Shown here one piece after another: positions 1-10,113 of a stretch of 52,492 nt of DNA. The notes below the pieces were generated by a model. The model saw only the letters and a list, made by a program, of their open reading frames with translations, was not told the DNA's origin and searched no databases. The DNA comes from Deltaproteobacteria bacterium. GTDB lineage: Bacteria; Desulfobacterota; Desulfarculia; Adiutricales; Adiutricaceae. The stretch covers positions 1 to 52,492 of the forward strand of contig JAITRL010000006.1 of the NCBI GenBank assembly GCA_031288415.1, read 5' to 3'. Both the position numbers and the translations under genes were made by a program. How positions within the stretch are numbered: the stretch's first letter is position 1; the number at the start of each line of letters is the position of its first letter.

Positions 1-640
1 GGCGCGGCCTGCCCGCGGCCGGGGGGCCCGTGCTTTTTCTTTTCCTTTGGCGCGGCGGCGGCGTTCGGGCATTCGGCTCCTGACGGCTTGGGCCGTCGGC
101 CTCCTTGGCGGCGCGGCCCTCCCGCCCGGCGGCGGTCCGGGACAGGCTGTCCCGTGGGGGCCTTGAGCTGCCGGAGGCTGCGGGGCGGCGGGCCGGGCCG
201 CCGCGGAAAGCCGCAGGCGGCGCCCGGCGGGGGCGCGGCTTCGGGCGGCTCCCGCGGCAGGCTTGACTGATGTCCGGGAGTGTAGCGCCATGTTCACCCG
301 TCCGCAAGAAAAATGCGCGCGTTTCGAATTTTGCTGTTTCAGGCGGGGCAATCCTGATTCCGGGATGCCAAAAAGGGACCTGAATGGTTACGAAAAACCC
401 GATCCGGGTAAAATTCGGCCCCCGGTCGCCGGAAAAAGGGCTGCGGCCCGCGTTGCGGGGCGCGACAGGCTGCCGGTCAGGAGACTTTGCAGGGAAACCC
501 TGCGGAACGGGCAGGCCGCCGGCTCTCTGTCAGGGGACAAGTCGAGCCTTGGAGGGATGGACGGGAGCAGGAAGGGCGCGGCAACTCAGGCGGGTCCGGG
601 CGGCGCGGCAAGGCGCGGCCTTCCTGGCCGGGGGCGGGCC

Positions 641-1639
641 TTAAGGGACGGCCGTGATGCCGCGGCGCTTGGCCCAGAGCTCCGCCGAGAGCCGGTAGGT
701 CCTCCCGCCGTCCTCGGTCTGGTTGACGGTGACCTGGAACCCGTCGTCGGCAATGTTGTAGTAGATCCAGGTGACCTGGGACTGGCCGTCCAGGTAGGAC
801 TCGTAGATGTTCCCGTCAGGGTTGCGGGTGGCGTTGAAGGGGAAGATCCTTCCGGCCTGGACGTGGACGCCCTCCCAGACGCCCCTCTCCTCGTTGTAGG
901 TCCGGAGGGTGGAGGCCCTCAGAGGGTTCTTGGCCTTGGCGGAGTCCCAGAGGTAAGGCACGGCCAGGATGTCCTGCATGGCCTCCCCGGCGTTTATCCA
1001 GGAGAAGTTCCACTCCCCCTGGACGATCTTCTGGCTGTCTGTCCCGAATCCGGTGACCAGGGCGGCTTCCCACTCCCCGACGAAGGGGGCGTACCAGTTG
1101 TCGGAGTCGCTGATCCTGGGGGAAGCCCTCTCTGAGATAAGGGTGTTCGCGAAGTAGTTGCGGCGGTCATCGCGGGCGGCCCGCTGCTCCCGGTTCATTT
1201 TCCGTTCCTCCTCGGACTCGGGCCCGGTGGGGTTCTGGCCCTGAGGACGCGACCGCTTGCGTTCCTTCCAGGACTGGTATCCCTGCTTGGCGGACTCCTG
1301 CTCCTGGGCGGCGGCCTCGGGGTCCTCCCACATCCTGCGCGGGGGATCGGCGCAGGCTAAGAGGCCCACCCGAATCCTCTCCATCCAGTTCAGATCGCTG
1401 AAAAAGCCGGAAGTGACGGCCCAGGCGGTGAAGGGCACGATCACCGCGATGCCGAGCACCAGCGGCTTGAACCCGCGCCGCTGCCAGACGCTCGTCTCCT
1501 TCTCCGGCCTCTCGCCCGTGCGGAGGTTGGTGCCGCAGGAGGGGCAGGCCTCGGCCGGCAGCTTTACCATGGTATGGCAGCTGGGACAGGCTAGGGAGGC
1601 GGCGCCCGCCTCGGCCGGGGGCTTGCCTTTGGTGTCCAT
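641..1639 (-). CDS. Zinc-ribbon, single-TM protein with C-terminal uncharacterised domain (hypothetical)
   Basis: 332-aa ORF; N-terminal CPSCHTMVKLPAEACPSCG double CxxC zinc ribbon, one hydrophobic helix (PLVLGIAVIVPFTAWAV), then a globular C-terminal part. Confidence 0.8.
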   Translation of the reverse strand: MDTKGKPPAEAGAASLACPSCHTMVKLPAEACPSCGTNLRTGERPEKETSVWQRRGFKPLVLGIAVIVPFTAWAVTSGFFSDLNWMERIRVGLLACADPPRRMWEDPEAAAQEQESAKQGYQSWKERKRSRPQGQNPTGPESEEERKMNREQRAARDDRRNYFANTLISERASPRISDSDNWYAPFVGEWEAALVTGFGTDSQKIVQGEWNFSWINAGEAMQDILAVPYLWDSAKAKNPLRASTLRTYNEERGVWEGVHVQAGRIFPFNATRNPDGNIYESYLDGQSQVTWIYYNIADDGFQVTVNQTEDGGRTYRLSAELWAKRRGITAVP

Positions 1640-3189
1640 TGGATCTTTCGCGGCCTCGCGGGGAGGGCCAGTGAAGCGCTTGAGCGCGGGGGGGATTCAC
1701 CGGAAGGGGCGCGGCGGCCCGCGCGCGGCGCCGGGAGCGGGAGCCTCGGCAAGGGGCCAGGGCGCCTGCGGCGCGCAGGGAGGCGGGGCGCGGCCCTCAG
1801 GGCGCGGCCCGTCCCTGAAGATTCCCGGGCGAGGCGCCGCAGGGGAGCGCCTGCGGATCTGTCGCCCTGATTTAAGTATATACCGCTGATGACTCATGAT
1901 GCAATCGCTTCCGCAGGAAGCGCGCGCGGCCGCGCAAAGGCATGATTTTCAAGGGTTTCAGGAAGGCTTCAGGATTCTTCGCATCCAGGCGCTTCAACAT
2001 GCTGCGCCGCGGGGAGCCCTGGCGCGAAACGGTCCGGTCCCGCAGGCCCCGTCTCCCGCAAGTCACCGGGAACGGGAGCGGCCTGAACCGTTTTGCCCTC
2101 TCCGCAAGCGGGAAACCGGCGGAGCGTTACCCCAGGGGGTATAAGCGGAGCCGCCCCGTTCCAGGCGCGCGGGTTTTCCGCGGCCCGCGGGCTTCCGGCG
2201 CTCCTTCAGGCCGGTCGGCGCTTCCGGCGCGCCCTCAGGCCTGGCGCGGGAAGCCGTTTTCTTGTTTTCCGCGGGCCTCGACGCGCCTTCCCGCTCGCTG
2301 TGCCCCCCAGGAGGCTCCAGCCCCGATGCGCGCGCTTTTTTTTCCGGCCTGAAATTCCGGTTGCCGCCTGCGAGGGCGGTCGAGGCAGGAAAGCCGGGAC
2401 CGTAAAGGTCAGGGGCGCCGGACAGGCCGCGGCGGGGACATGCGCCCCGCCCGGGAAGGGATACGCCGCCGGCGGAAAACGGCGCAGGCCGGCCATGCCG
2501 CAGGGGGGGCACGCCGCAGGAAAATTCTGACAGGCGCCTGAGGCTTCCCGACGCGGCTGAAGCGTGACCAGCCCCAAGCCGATGACGGCGGGGGAGGCCG
2601 GCCCCGGCCTCTTCCCCGGCCTCGCCAGGGAGGCGAAGCGCGAGACGCGTGTCCTGAGTGTCCGAGGCTTTCCGCAAAGCGCGGAAGAGGCGAACGGGCC
2701 CTCCGTTGACGGGCTGGAAGACGTCAGGGCAACAACAGGAAAAGCCGCCGGAAAAGCCAGGCCGAAGAGGCCGAAACGGACGGGCGCGGAAGGCCGCTGG
2801 GCGGCTGTCCCAGGCGATTCCTCGGTTTTCCGCGCGATAAGACGCTAAATTACGGAAGAGGCGAGACCCTCGAGGCCTCCGGAGCGGACTTGCGGCGACT
2901 GCCGGAAATTCCTGGTCAGGAGGCCCGTGATCCGGACGAACGGAATGCCGTCCGCTGCCGATACGCGGCTTCCGGAGAGGACTCGCTTTCCGCGCCTTGC
3001 CGCCCCCGCGCCCCTTAGCCTTCGGTTTCCGCCAGGTCCCTGCTCACGGCTCCGCCTCCCGCGCCTCTTTAGCCTTTCTTAAGGCCCGGTCTGGCGCGGG
3101 CGGACTGCAGGTTATTTCCCTGAGTCCCGGCCCCTTTCCGCCGTTTCGTCGCGCGGGGCCCCATACGCGCGTTCGCCGCAGGATCCGGC

Positions 3190-3259
3190 ATGTTCCCGGT
3201 TGTTCCCGCATGGTCCCGGATGCTCCCGCATGTTCCCGGATGCTCCCGGATGTTACCGC
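3190..3259. repeat. 10-nt tandem repeat, 7 copies (consensus atgytcccgg/c)
   Basis: atgttcccgg ttgttcccgc atggtcccgg atgctcccgc atgttcccgg atgctcccgg atgttaccgc read directly. Confidence 0.95.
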
Positions 3260-3465
3260 AGGCTTGCCGCGTCCCCGAGGGCGCCGGCGCTTTCCTTGCC
3301 TCTTCAGCGGCTTCGCGCGGCCTTAATGATCGGGCCGCGAGGAACTGTGCTAACATGGCTTGCGAGGACCGAAGGCCCGGGCGCGGGCCACGCGCCCCCC
3401 GCTGGCGGCCGAGAGCGGCCGCCCGCGGGGGGCCGCCGCAGGGAGGCGGACAAGGAGACGCGAAT

Positions 3466-6400
3466 ATGAGGAAGGCACCCCCGCACGACTTCTGGCGGCT
3501 GGTCAAGGCCATGAGCGCCCTTCTGGACGAGTCGACCGTGCTGAGCTCCGCCCCCGATGACGAGGGAGAGGCCGACGGCGCGCGCCGGAGGGCCAAGGCC
3601 TCCATGACCCTGCTCAAGGCCAGGGACGTTTACGAGAAACTGGAAGGCTTGCGGCCGCCCAAGGGCGGCGAGGGGGAACCGATCAAGCTGGCGGCCAGGC
3701 TCGTCATCGTCAACGCCTTATGCGGCTTCATGGCCGAGGCCGAGAGCCTGTACGCCCGGCTCCTGGGCAAGGCCAGGCTGCTCAAGCGGAGAATCTCCCC
3801 GCGCAGGCGGAAGGACTGCCCGCTCCCGCCGCGGGAGATCTTCCGGGCCGGCGCCCTCGCCATGGCCGCCTGTCAGCTGTCCGTGGCGTACCTGAAGGCG
3901 GGCCGGTTGGATGCCGCGGTCGCCGTCTTCCTTTCCATGGAGCCTCTGGCGGTGGGGGAGCCCGCTCTTTCCGAGTTCGCCTTCTGCGCGGAGGGCCTGA
4001 TCCGCGAGACCGTCAAGGACCGCAACAGCGGGCGGGCCATGCAGATCTTCGATGTCGTCGCGCGCGTTGCAGGCAGGCTTCCCCTGGCGGACAGGCTGCC
4101 TGAGGCCAGGCTTACCCTGGTCGGCGGGGTGCCTGATACGGCTCCGGAAGGGGTCGCGGAAGGCGGCGGGGGAAAGGAGCCTGCCGCCGTGAGCGGGTCC
4201 TCCGCGGAAGGGGGCGGCCCTTTGGCCGCCGAAAACCCCTCCGGGGCTGCCGGGGCCGCGGGCTTCTCCGGGGCTTCGGCAGGTTCCGGGGCCTCCGGCC
4301 AAGCTCCGGAGGGCCTCTCCCTGCCAGGATCCTCCCCTGAGGCATCCCCCTCCGGCCTGGACGGGGGCGGCCTGCCCGCCCCTGCGGGCGGCCGCGCCGG
4401 GCCTGGTCTTTCCTGGCGCGGGGAGGGAAGCCTTTTGCGGGCCGCGGAAGAGCCCCTCCGGGAGGCGACGGCTGAGCGGGCGGCCCGGACGGAAGACCCC
4501 GGCGGAAAAGGCGCGGGGAAAGACAACTCCGGCAAAGACGATTCCGCCCAAGAAGGCTCCGGTGCGAGGGGCCCGGGAGAGGCCCTCGCCAGCGGCGACG
4601 GCCTCTCCGCAGGGGCCCCCGGGAGCGCTTCCGGGCGCTGGCCGCCGCCTGCCGGGCCCCATGTGCCGTTCCTGACCCTGGTCCCGTCCCAGGGGGGCCC
4701 TGAGGCCTTCCCGGAGTCCCTGGACGAGGAGGCCGAGGAAGGCCGGTCGGCCTCGCCAGGCGAGAATTTCTGGCTCGCGGCGGCCAGGATCTGCGTCAAC
4801 TGCATCTCCGTCCAGTCGGCCGGCGGGAACCCCGATGAGGCGAGGCGCAACCGCGTCGCCAGGGGCCGCCCCGAAGACGCGATCCGGATCTACGGCTTCA
4901 TGGCGACCCTCCCGGACTCTGGCCCCATCCGGGCTTACCGGGCATTCGCCCTGGTCAACCTGGTGAACTGCTGCTGCGAATGGCGGATGTATGCCGAGGC
5001 GCTGGACTTGTACATGGGGCTCCCCTCCCTGGGGGACGGGCCTGAGTTCCTGTCCGCCCGCGCCAGGGGGGATCGCAACTTAGTCCTCCACTACTGCGAA
5101 GAGGGCTGGTTCAGCAAGGCCATGACCGTCTTAGCAGCCATGGAGGGCCTCAGCGGCGGGCCGCTGATCGAGATCGAGAAGGCCGAGGCCCTCTCGTTCC
5201 TGATCCGCTCCCTCGGGAAACGGGGGCATTTCAAGGAGGCCCTCGAGCTGTACGGGAAGCTCACGTCTTCCTACGGGGACGGCCCGCAGATCAACCGTAT
5301 CCGCGCCGAGGAGGCCGTCAGCCTCATCCGCGTCGGCTGCGAGGCCCATGATTTCGCCGCGGCCAAGGCCGTCTACGAGGGCATGGATGCCTTCGGCGCG
5401 GGGGAGTCGCAAGCGGCCATGAAGGGCAAGGCCCTCTACAACCTGGTCAACCACCTGCTCTCGCCGGCCGGCTCCCGGAAGGAGGCCCTCGAGTACTTCA
5501 AGGACCTGGAGTCCATGGGGTACCCCGGGCTCAGCGGCAGCGAGAAGGGCTTGACCTGTTTCCGCCTCATAACCAGCCTGGGCTCCAACGGCATGCTGGA
5601 AGAGGCGCTGGAGGTCTATGCCGCCCTCAAAAGGTCGGGCGGCTCCGATGAGGAGGAGGCCTTCGAGCGATCCAAGGCCTGCGTGAACCTGACGGGCTTC
5701 CTGAGCAACGCGGGCCGTATCGGCGAGGCCCGGGAGCTCTACCGGGAGACGCTTCTGTCAGGCTGGCCCCCCGCGGCGGCCGTGAACCTGGCCATGTCCG
5801 CCTACAACCTGGTCGACGCCTTCAGCAAGGCCCGCGACTTCGCCTCCGCCGCCGAGATCCTCGCCGGCATGGAGCTTTTCGGCGCCTCGCCCGAGGCGGC
5901 GGAGATGCGCGCCCAGTCCGCGCAAAGCCTGATCCGGGAACTGGCCGCGGACGGCCGCGCGGAAGAGGCGGCCGGGCACCTGCGCGGCATGGAGTCCCGG
6001 GGGGTCTCCGAGAAGGCCGAGCTGTGCCGCGCCCGGGCGATGGTCGACCTTGTCGGGGCTTACTGCGCCAAGGGCGCCCTGGCGGAGGCGGTCGCCCTGT
6101 ATGAGGGCATGGACTTCCCGTGTTTGTACTACCGCTTGCGGAAAGAGCTGGCCAGGGCGGCCTGCCGGCTGTGCGCGGCCTTCCTCAAGGCGGGGGACCT
6201 GAAGTCGGCGGAGGCCTTCATGCGCTCCCTGGCCGACTTGGGCGACGAAGACGGGGTGCGCTCGCAGCGGTCCAAGGCCGCCATCAGCCTGGCGGACTTC
6301 TACTGTTCCCTGGGAAGGCTGCGCCAGGCCAGGAAGACCCTGGCCATGGCTTACTTCCGCTCTTTCCATGAAGAAGACAAGATACGCAAGGGCAAGGTCG

Positions 6401-6723
6401 CCTTCAACCTGGCGGTAGGGCTCGTCAAGGCCGGCCGCATCGGGGCGGCGCGGGAGCTTTTGAATGACCGGAAGTTCTTCCCCGAGTACCCGGAAGAGCT
6501 GCGCCTGACCAGGGCCCGCCTGGGGCTCGTTCTGGTCAAGGCCTTCGCGGAGGCGGGGCGCTTCGGGGAGGCCGAACAGCTCCTCCGGCGCATGGAGTCC
6601 CTGGGCTCGTCCCAGGAGGTGGAAACCCTCAGGGAGAGCGCTCTCTCCGAGCTCAACAAGGCCAGGAGCGCCCTGGACTTTTCCGTGACTCTCGCGGAGG
6701 GGGACCGACGGCCCGGGGAATGA
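3466..6723 (+). CDS. Large TPR/PPR-like alpha-solenoid repeat protein (~40-41-aa units) with a low-complexity insertion
   Basis: ORF 3190..6723; start placed at ATG 3466 (MRKAPPHDFW) after an aaggaga-like SD, because the upstream ATG lies in the 10-nt repeat. Repeated pattern xxNLvxxxxxxGxxxEAxxxYxxMxxxG in the C-terminal half. Confidence 0.85.
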   Translation: MRKAPPHDFWRLVKAMSALLDESTVLSSAPDDEGEADGARRRAKASMTLLKARDVYEKLEGLRPPKGGEGEPIKLAARLVIVNALCGFMAEAESLYARLLGKARLLKRRISPRRRKDCPLPPREIFRAGALAMAACQLSVAYLKAGRLDAAVAVFLSMEPLAVGEPALSEFAFCAEGLIRETVKDRNSGRAMQIFDVVARVAGRLPLADRLPEARLTLVGGVPDTAPEGVAEGGGGKEPAAVSGSSAEGGGPLAAENPSGAAGAAGFSGASAGSGASGQAPEGLSLPGSSPEASPSGLDGGGLPAPAGGRAGPGLSWRGEGSLLRAAEEPLREATAERAARTEDPGGKGAGKDNSGKDDSAQEGSGARGPGEALASGDGLSAGAPGSASGRWPPPAGPHVPFLTLVPSQGGPEAFPESLDEEAEEGRSASPGENFWLAAARICVNCISVQSAGGNPDEARRNRVARGRPEDAIRIYGFMATLPDSGPIRAYRAFALVNLVNCCCEWRMYAEALDLYMGLPSLGDGPEFLSARARGDRNLVLHYCEEGWFSKAMTVLAAMEGLSGGPLIEIEKAEALSFLIRSLGKRGHFKEALELYGKLTSSYGDGPQINRIRAEEAVSLIRVGCEAHDFAAAKAVYEGMDAFGAGESQAAMKGKALYNLVNHLLSPAGSRKEALEYFKDLESMGYPGLSGSEKGLTCFRLITSLGSNGMLEEALEVYAALKRSGGSDEEEAFERSKACVNLTGFLSNAGRIGEARELYRETLLSGWPPAAAVNLAMSAYNLVDAFSKARDFASAAEILAGMELFGASPEAAEMRAQSAQSLIRELAADGRAEEAAGHLRGMESRGVSEKAELCRARAMVDLVGAYCAKGALAEAVALYEGMDFPCLYYRLRKELARAACRLCAAFLKAGDLKSAEAFMRSLADLGDEDGVRSQRSKAAISLADFYCSLGRLRQARKTLAMAYFRSFHEEDKIRKGKVAFNLAVGLVKAGRIGAARELLNDRKFFPEYPEELRLTRARLGLVLVKAFAEAGRFGEAEQLLRRMESLGSSQEVETLRESALSELNKARSALDFSVTLAEGDRRPGE

Positions 6724-7108
6724 GCCTTCCCGGGGCGGCCTCCCGCCGCCTGCCTTGCGCCTCTCCCCCGGCGAAGGGGCTGTCGGAGGATCCGGACTGC
6801 CGCCCGTTCCAGGGGAGGCGACGCGCCTCAGGCCGCCCTGAGCAGGCGCCGGCCGGAGGCTCCCGCTCCCGGAGACTGCCTCAGGCGGCATTCCCGCCTG
6901 AGGAGGCCTGCGCCGCCATGCCCCGGCTTTCTTCAGGATCTGTCGGCGGCAGGCGAGTTTTGTCTTATCACGGGGCCCGAAGTTTTGCTATTTATGTTAT
7001 ACAATTATTAGTGTTTAATTTATAAAATACTCTATAATATAACTGATTGTCAAAACAACATGCATTGGCTTGTCATGCTGAAATCGGGCCCAGAGCCTCA
7101 GAGTCGTG

Positions 7109-7137
7109 TTGACATGTCCCTTTGGCTATGGTACAGA
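7109..7137 (+). promoter_or_regulatory. Candidate sigma70 promoter (TTGACA-17-TACAGA) upstream of the REC-HD-GYP pair
   Basis: Perfect -35 at 7109-7114, 17-nt spacer, weak -10 TACAGA at 7132-7137, next to an AT-rich island. Confidence 0.4.
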
Positions 7138-7576
7138 TAAGTTAAAGCAGTCCGTAAGTTTTTCAGTTGGACCTTAAATCGACCTGCGGGCGCGACTGCC
7201 CGCATCGGCCCCCTAGGGCGATTCCTCGTCTCCCGGCAACCCCGCCGCGAGGCTTGCAGAGAACCCCGTGTCCCCGGCTTCTTGAGACCCCTCTCCGTCG
7301 AGCCACAGCACAAGCCACCCGCATAAACAGCCTTGGCCTTTCTGCCCCGCGCCCTGCCTGGGCCGGTCGCCTGCGGCGAGCCTTGCGGCCCCTGCGGCGG
7401 CGCCCTCCGGCAGGAACGGCCCGCAGGACCCTCCTGCCTGGCCCCGCAGGCCGCTCCGGCCGCATCCGGGGCCAGGGCGCCCGTCTTCGCCTTCCCGCCC
7501 CGCTGAAGCGAAAGCCTTTAAAAGGAGCCCCCGCAGAAAACGACAAGCCTTCCGCAACCAGCGCAAACCCGCAACC

Positions 7577-7626
7577 GCCCGCTGCCCGTCCCCGCCGCCC
7601 GGAGGCGGCGGGGACGGGCAGCGGGC
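7577..7626 (+). promoter_or_regulatory. 23-bp perfect stem-loop immediately upstream of the REC-HD-GYP gene
   Basis: gcccgctgcccgtccccgccgcc - cgga - ggcggcggggacgggcagcgggc; stem arms 7577-7599 and 7604-7626, start codon at 7643. Confidence 0.9.
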
Positions 7627-7642
7627 CTCGCAAGGCGGCGTC

Positions 7643-8710
7643 ATGAAGAAAGAGATCCTGGTAGTCGATGACAACCTGTCGAGCCTCAAGCAGATAGCGC
7701 AGTTCCTGACCGGCCACTACGAGTTCTCCCTCATGCGTTCAGGTGAGGAGGCCATCCGCCACTGCCTGATGGGCGAGCGGCCCGACCTGGTGCTCCTGGA
7801 CGTGGACATGCCGCACATGAACGGCTTCGAGACCTTGAGCCGGCTGCGCGCGGTCCTGGGCATGGAGCACGTGCCGGTCCTGTTCCTGTCGGCCTTCATC
7901 GACTCCCAGACGGAGATCATGGCCCTGGAGTCCGGGGCCAGGGACTTCATCACCAAGCCGGTGGACGAGTCCATACTCCTCCACCGCATCGACCTCCACC
8001 TCCAGCTGGGGCAGTACGAGCACGACCTGGAGCGGACCCGCAAGGAGCTGGAGAACAACATAGTGCTGTCCTTCGCGGACCTGGTGGAGAGCAAGGACTC
8101 CAACACCGGAGGGCACGTCCTGCGGACCAGCCACTACCTGAACCTCATGGGGAGGGCCATGCTCAACCAGGGCCTGTTCCCCGAGGAGCTCGATCCCGAG
8201 CGGCTCGAGCTCATGGTCAAGGCGGCCCCGTTCCACGACATCGGGAAGATCGGCATCAGCGACACCCTGCTTCTCAAGCCCGGGCCCCTCACCGCGGAGG
8301 AGTACTCGGAGGTCCAGAAGCACACCGTCCTGGGCGCGAACTTCCTCCGCAACGTCCTCCGCAGGCTCCCCGGCGAGACGTACCTGGAGTACGCCGCCCT
8401 GATGGCCGAGGGGCACCACGAGCGCTGGGACGGCCAGGGCTACCCGTACGGGCTCGCGCGCTTCGAGATCCCCTTCGCCTGCAGGCTCATGGCCATCGTG
8501 AACGTCTACGACGCCTGCCTCACCCCCCGCATCTACCGCGGGGCCCTCAACCACTTCGACGCCCGCCAGGTGATCCTCGACGGGCGCGGCTCCATGTTCG
8601 ACCCCGCCATAGTCGACGTGTTCGAGTCGATGAGCGGGGTCTTCCAGGCCTTCAACGTCGTGGAGACCCGGCTTCCCCGCTCCACCAAGAGGCTTTTCGC
8701 GCACCCATGA
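7643..8710 (+). CDS. Response regulator with C-terminal HD-GYP domain (copy 1)
   Basis: REC (LVVDDN, LVLLDVDMP, KPVD) then HD-GYP (HDIGKIGISD, HHERWDGQGYPYGL). Confidence 0.95.
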   Translation: MKKEILVVDDNLSSLKQIAQFLTGHYEFSLMRSGEEAIRHCLMGERPDLVLLDVDMPHMNGFETLSRLRAVLGMEHVPVLFLSAFIDSQTEIMALESGARDFITKPVDESILLHRIDLHLQLGQYEHDLERTRKELENNIVLSFADLVESKDSNTGGHVLRTSHYLNLMGRAMLNQGLFPEELDPERLELMVKAAPFHDIGKIGISDTLLLKPGPLTAEEYSEVQKHTVLGANFLRNVLRRLPGETYLEYAALMAEGHHERWDGQGYPYGLARFEIPFACRLMAIVNVYDACLTPRIYRGALNHFDARQVILDGRGSMFDPAIVDVFESMSGVFQAFNVVETRLPRSTKRLFAHP

Positions 8711-9783
8711 CAGACAAGGAGATCCTCGTGGTGGACGACAACGAGGCCGTCCTCCGCCAGATAGCGACGTTCCTCGCCGGAACCTACGATTACTCGCTGG
8801 TGCGCTCCGGCCCGGCGGCGGTGGGCTACTGCAGCCGCGAGCGGCCCGACCTGGTGCTTCTGGACATAGAGATGCCGGGCATGGACGGCTTCGAGACCCT
8901 CAGGCTCCTGAAGCTCAACCCGGACTTCCAGAAGGTCCCGGTGATCTTCCTCACCAGCAAGCACGACCGCGAGACGGAGGTGCGGTGCCTGAAATGCGGG
9001 GCGCGGGACTTCATCCGGAAGCCCGCCGAGAAGAGCATACTGCTCCACCGCGTGGACCTCCATATCGCCATCAGCTCCTACCAGGCCCAGCTCTCCGACT
9101 CGGTGGCCCTCATGAGCAACATCCTCGGGGTGGCGGTGGCCGAGCTCATAGAGTGCCGCGACGAGAAAACCGGCGGCCACGTCATCCGCACGAGCCGCTA
9201 CGTGGAGTACCTGGCCAGGGATCTTTTGGCCAACGGCCGCTACGAGTACGAGCTCAACGAGGACTCCCTGGAGATGATGGTGCGCGCGGCGCCTCTCCAT
9301 GACATAGGGAAGATCTCCATCAGCGACAAGATCCTCCTCAAGCCCGGAAGGCTCACCGACGAGGAGTTCGGCATCATGAAGGGCCACGCGGCCATCGGGG
9401 CGAGCATCCTGAAGCACATGCACGCCCGCACCCCCACCCAGGACTACCTCAAGTTCGCCTCCATGATCGCCGCCTCCCACCACGAGCGCTTCGACGGCAA
9501 AGGCTACCCCTACGGCCTCAGGAAGGAGCAGATCCCCCTGTGCGGCCGCATCATGGCGGTGGCCGACGTGTACGACGCCATAGCCGAGGACCGGGTCTAC
9601 CGGCCCGCGCTGACCCACGAGGAGGCCTGCCGCATTATCCTCAGCGGCGAGGGCACCCAGTTCGACCCCGGGGTCCTGGACGCCTTCAGCCGTTGCCACG
9701 GGGAGTTCGAGGCCCTGGTCAAGTCCCACAGGCTCGTCAAATCCCCCGAAGGGCAACTGCTCATGGAGGCCGGCCAGGCCTGA
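8707..9783 (+). CDS. Response regulator with C-terminal HD-GYP domain (copy 2)
   Basis: REC (LVVDDN, LVLLDIEMP, KPAE) then HD-GYP (HDIGKISISD, HHERFDGKGYPYGL); ATGA overlap with the upstream gene. Confidence 0.95.
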   Translation: MTDKEILVVDDNEAVLRQIATFLAGTYDYSLVRSGPAAVGYCSRERPDLVLLDIEMPGMDGFETLRLLKLNPDFQKVPVIFLTSKHDRETEVRCLKCGARDFIRKPAEKSILLHRVDLHIAISSYQAQLSDSVALMSNILGVAVAELIECRDEKTGGHVIRTSRYVEYLARDLLANGRYEYELNEDSLEMMVRAAPLHDIGKISISDKILLKPGRLTDEEFGIMKGHAAIGASILKHMHARTPTQDYLKFASMIAASHHERFDGKGYPYGLRKEQIPLCGRIMAVADVYDAIAEDRVYRPALTHEEACRIILSGEGTQFDPGVLDAFSRCHGEFEALVKSHRLVKSPEGQLLMEAGQA

Positions 9784-9854
9784 GGCCCTGCGGGAAGTCC
9801 CGCCCTGAGGCCCCGCGCCGGCCGTCTGCCGAAGGCCGGCCGCCCCGCCGCTGA

Positions 9855-9884
9855 CCCCGGTTCGCCGGCGCCGGGGCGCTTTTT
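9855..9884 (+). terminator. Candidate intrinsic terminator after the REC-HD-GYP pair
   Basis: ccccgg ... ccgggg GC stem followed by cgcttttt. Confidence 0.5.
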
Positions 9885-10113
9885 CCCCGCCGGTCATGCC
9901 CTTCGGCCGCCGGCCCTCCTGACCGCAAGCGGAGGGCCTGCAGGCGCGCGGGCCTGCCGAAGGCGCCTTTTCCGGCCCCGCCCCCCGTTGCCCTGAAGCC
10001 GCAGGGCAGCCGGGCCGGGCCCGTCCTGAGGCTTCAGGCCAGGGACCGGCCCTCCCTCCCCGCCGCCGGCGGGCCGGGGAGGCCCAGGCCCTTTGGAGGA
10101 GAGAATCGAAAAA

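Noticed and set aside
263-1135. 290-aa plus-strand ORF at the window start
   Set aside because: Antisense to the zinc-ribbon protein; composition typical of shadow ORFs.
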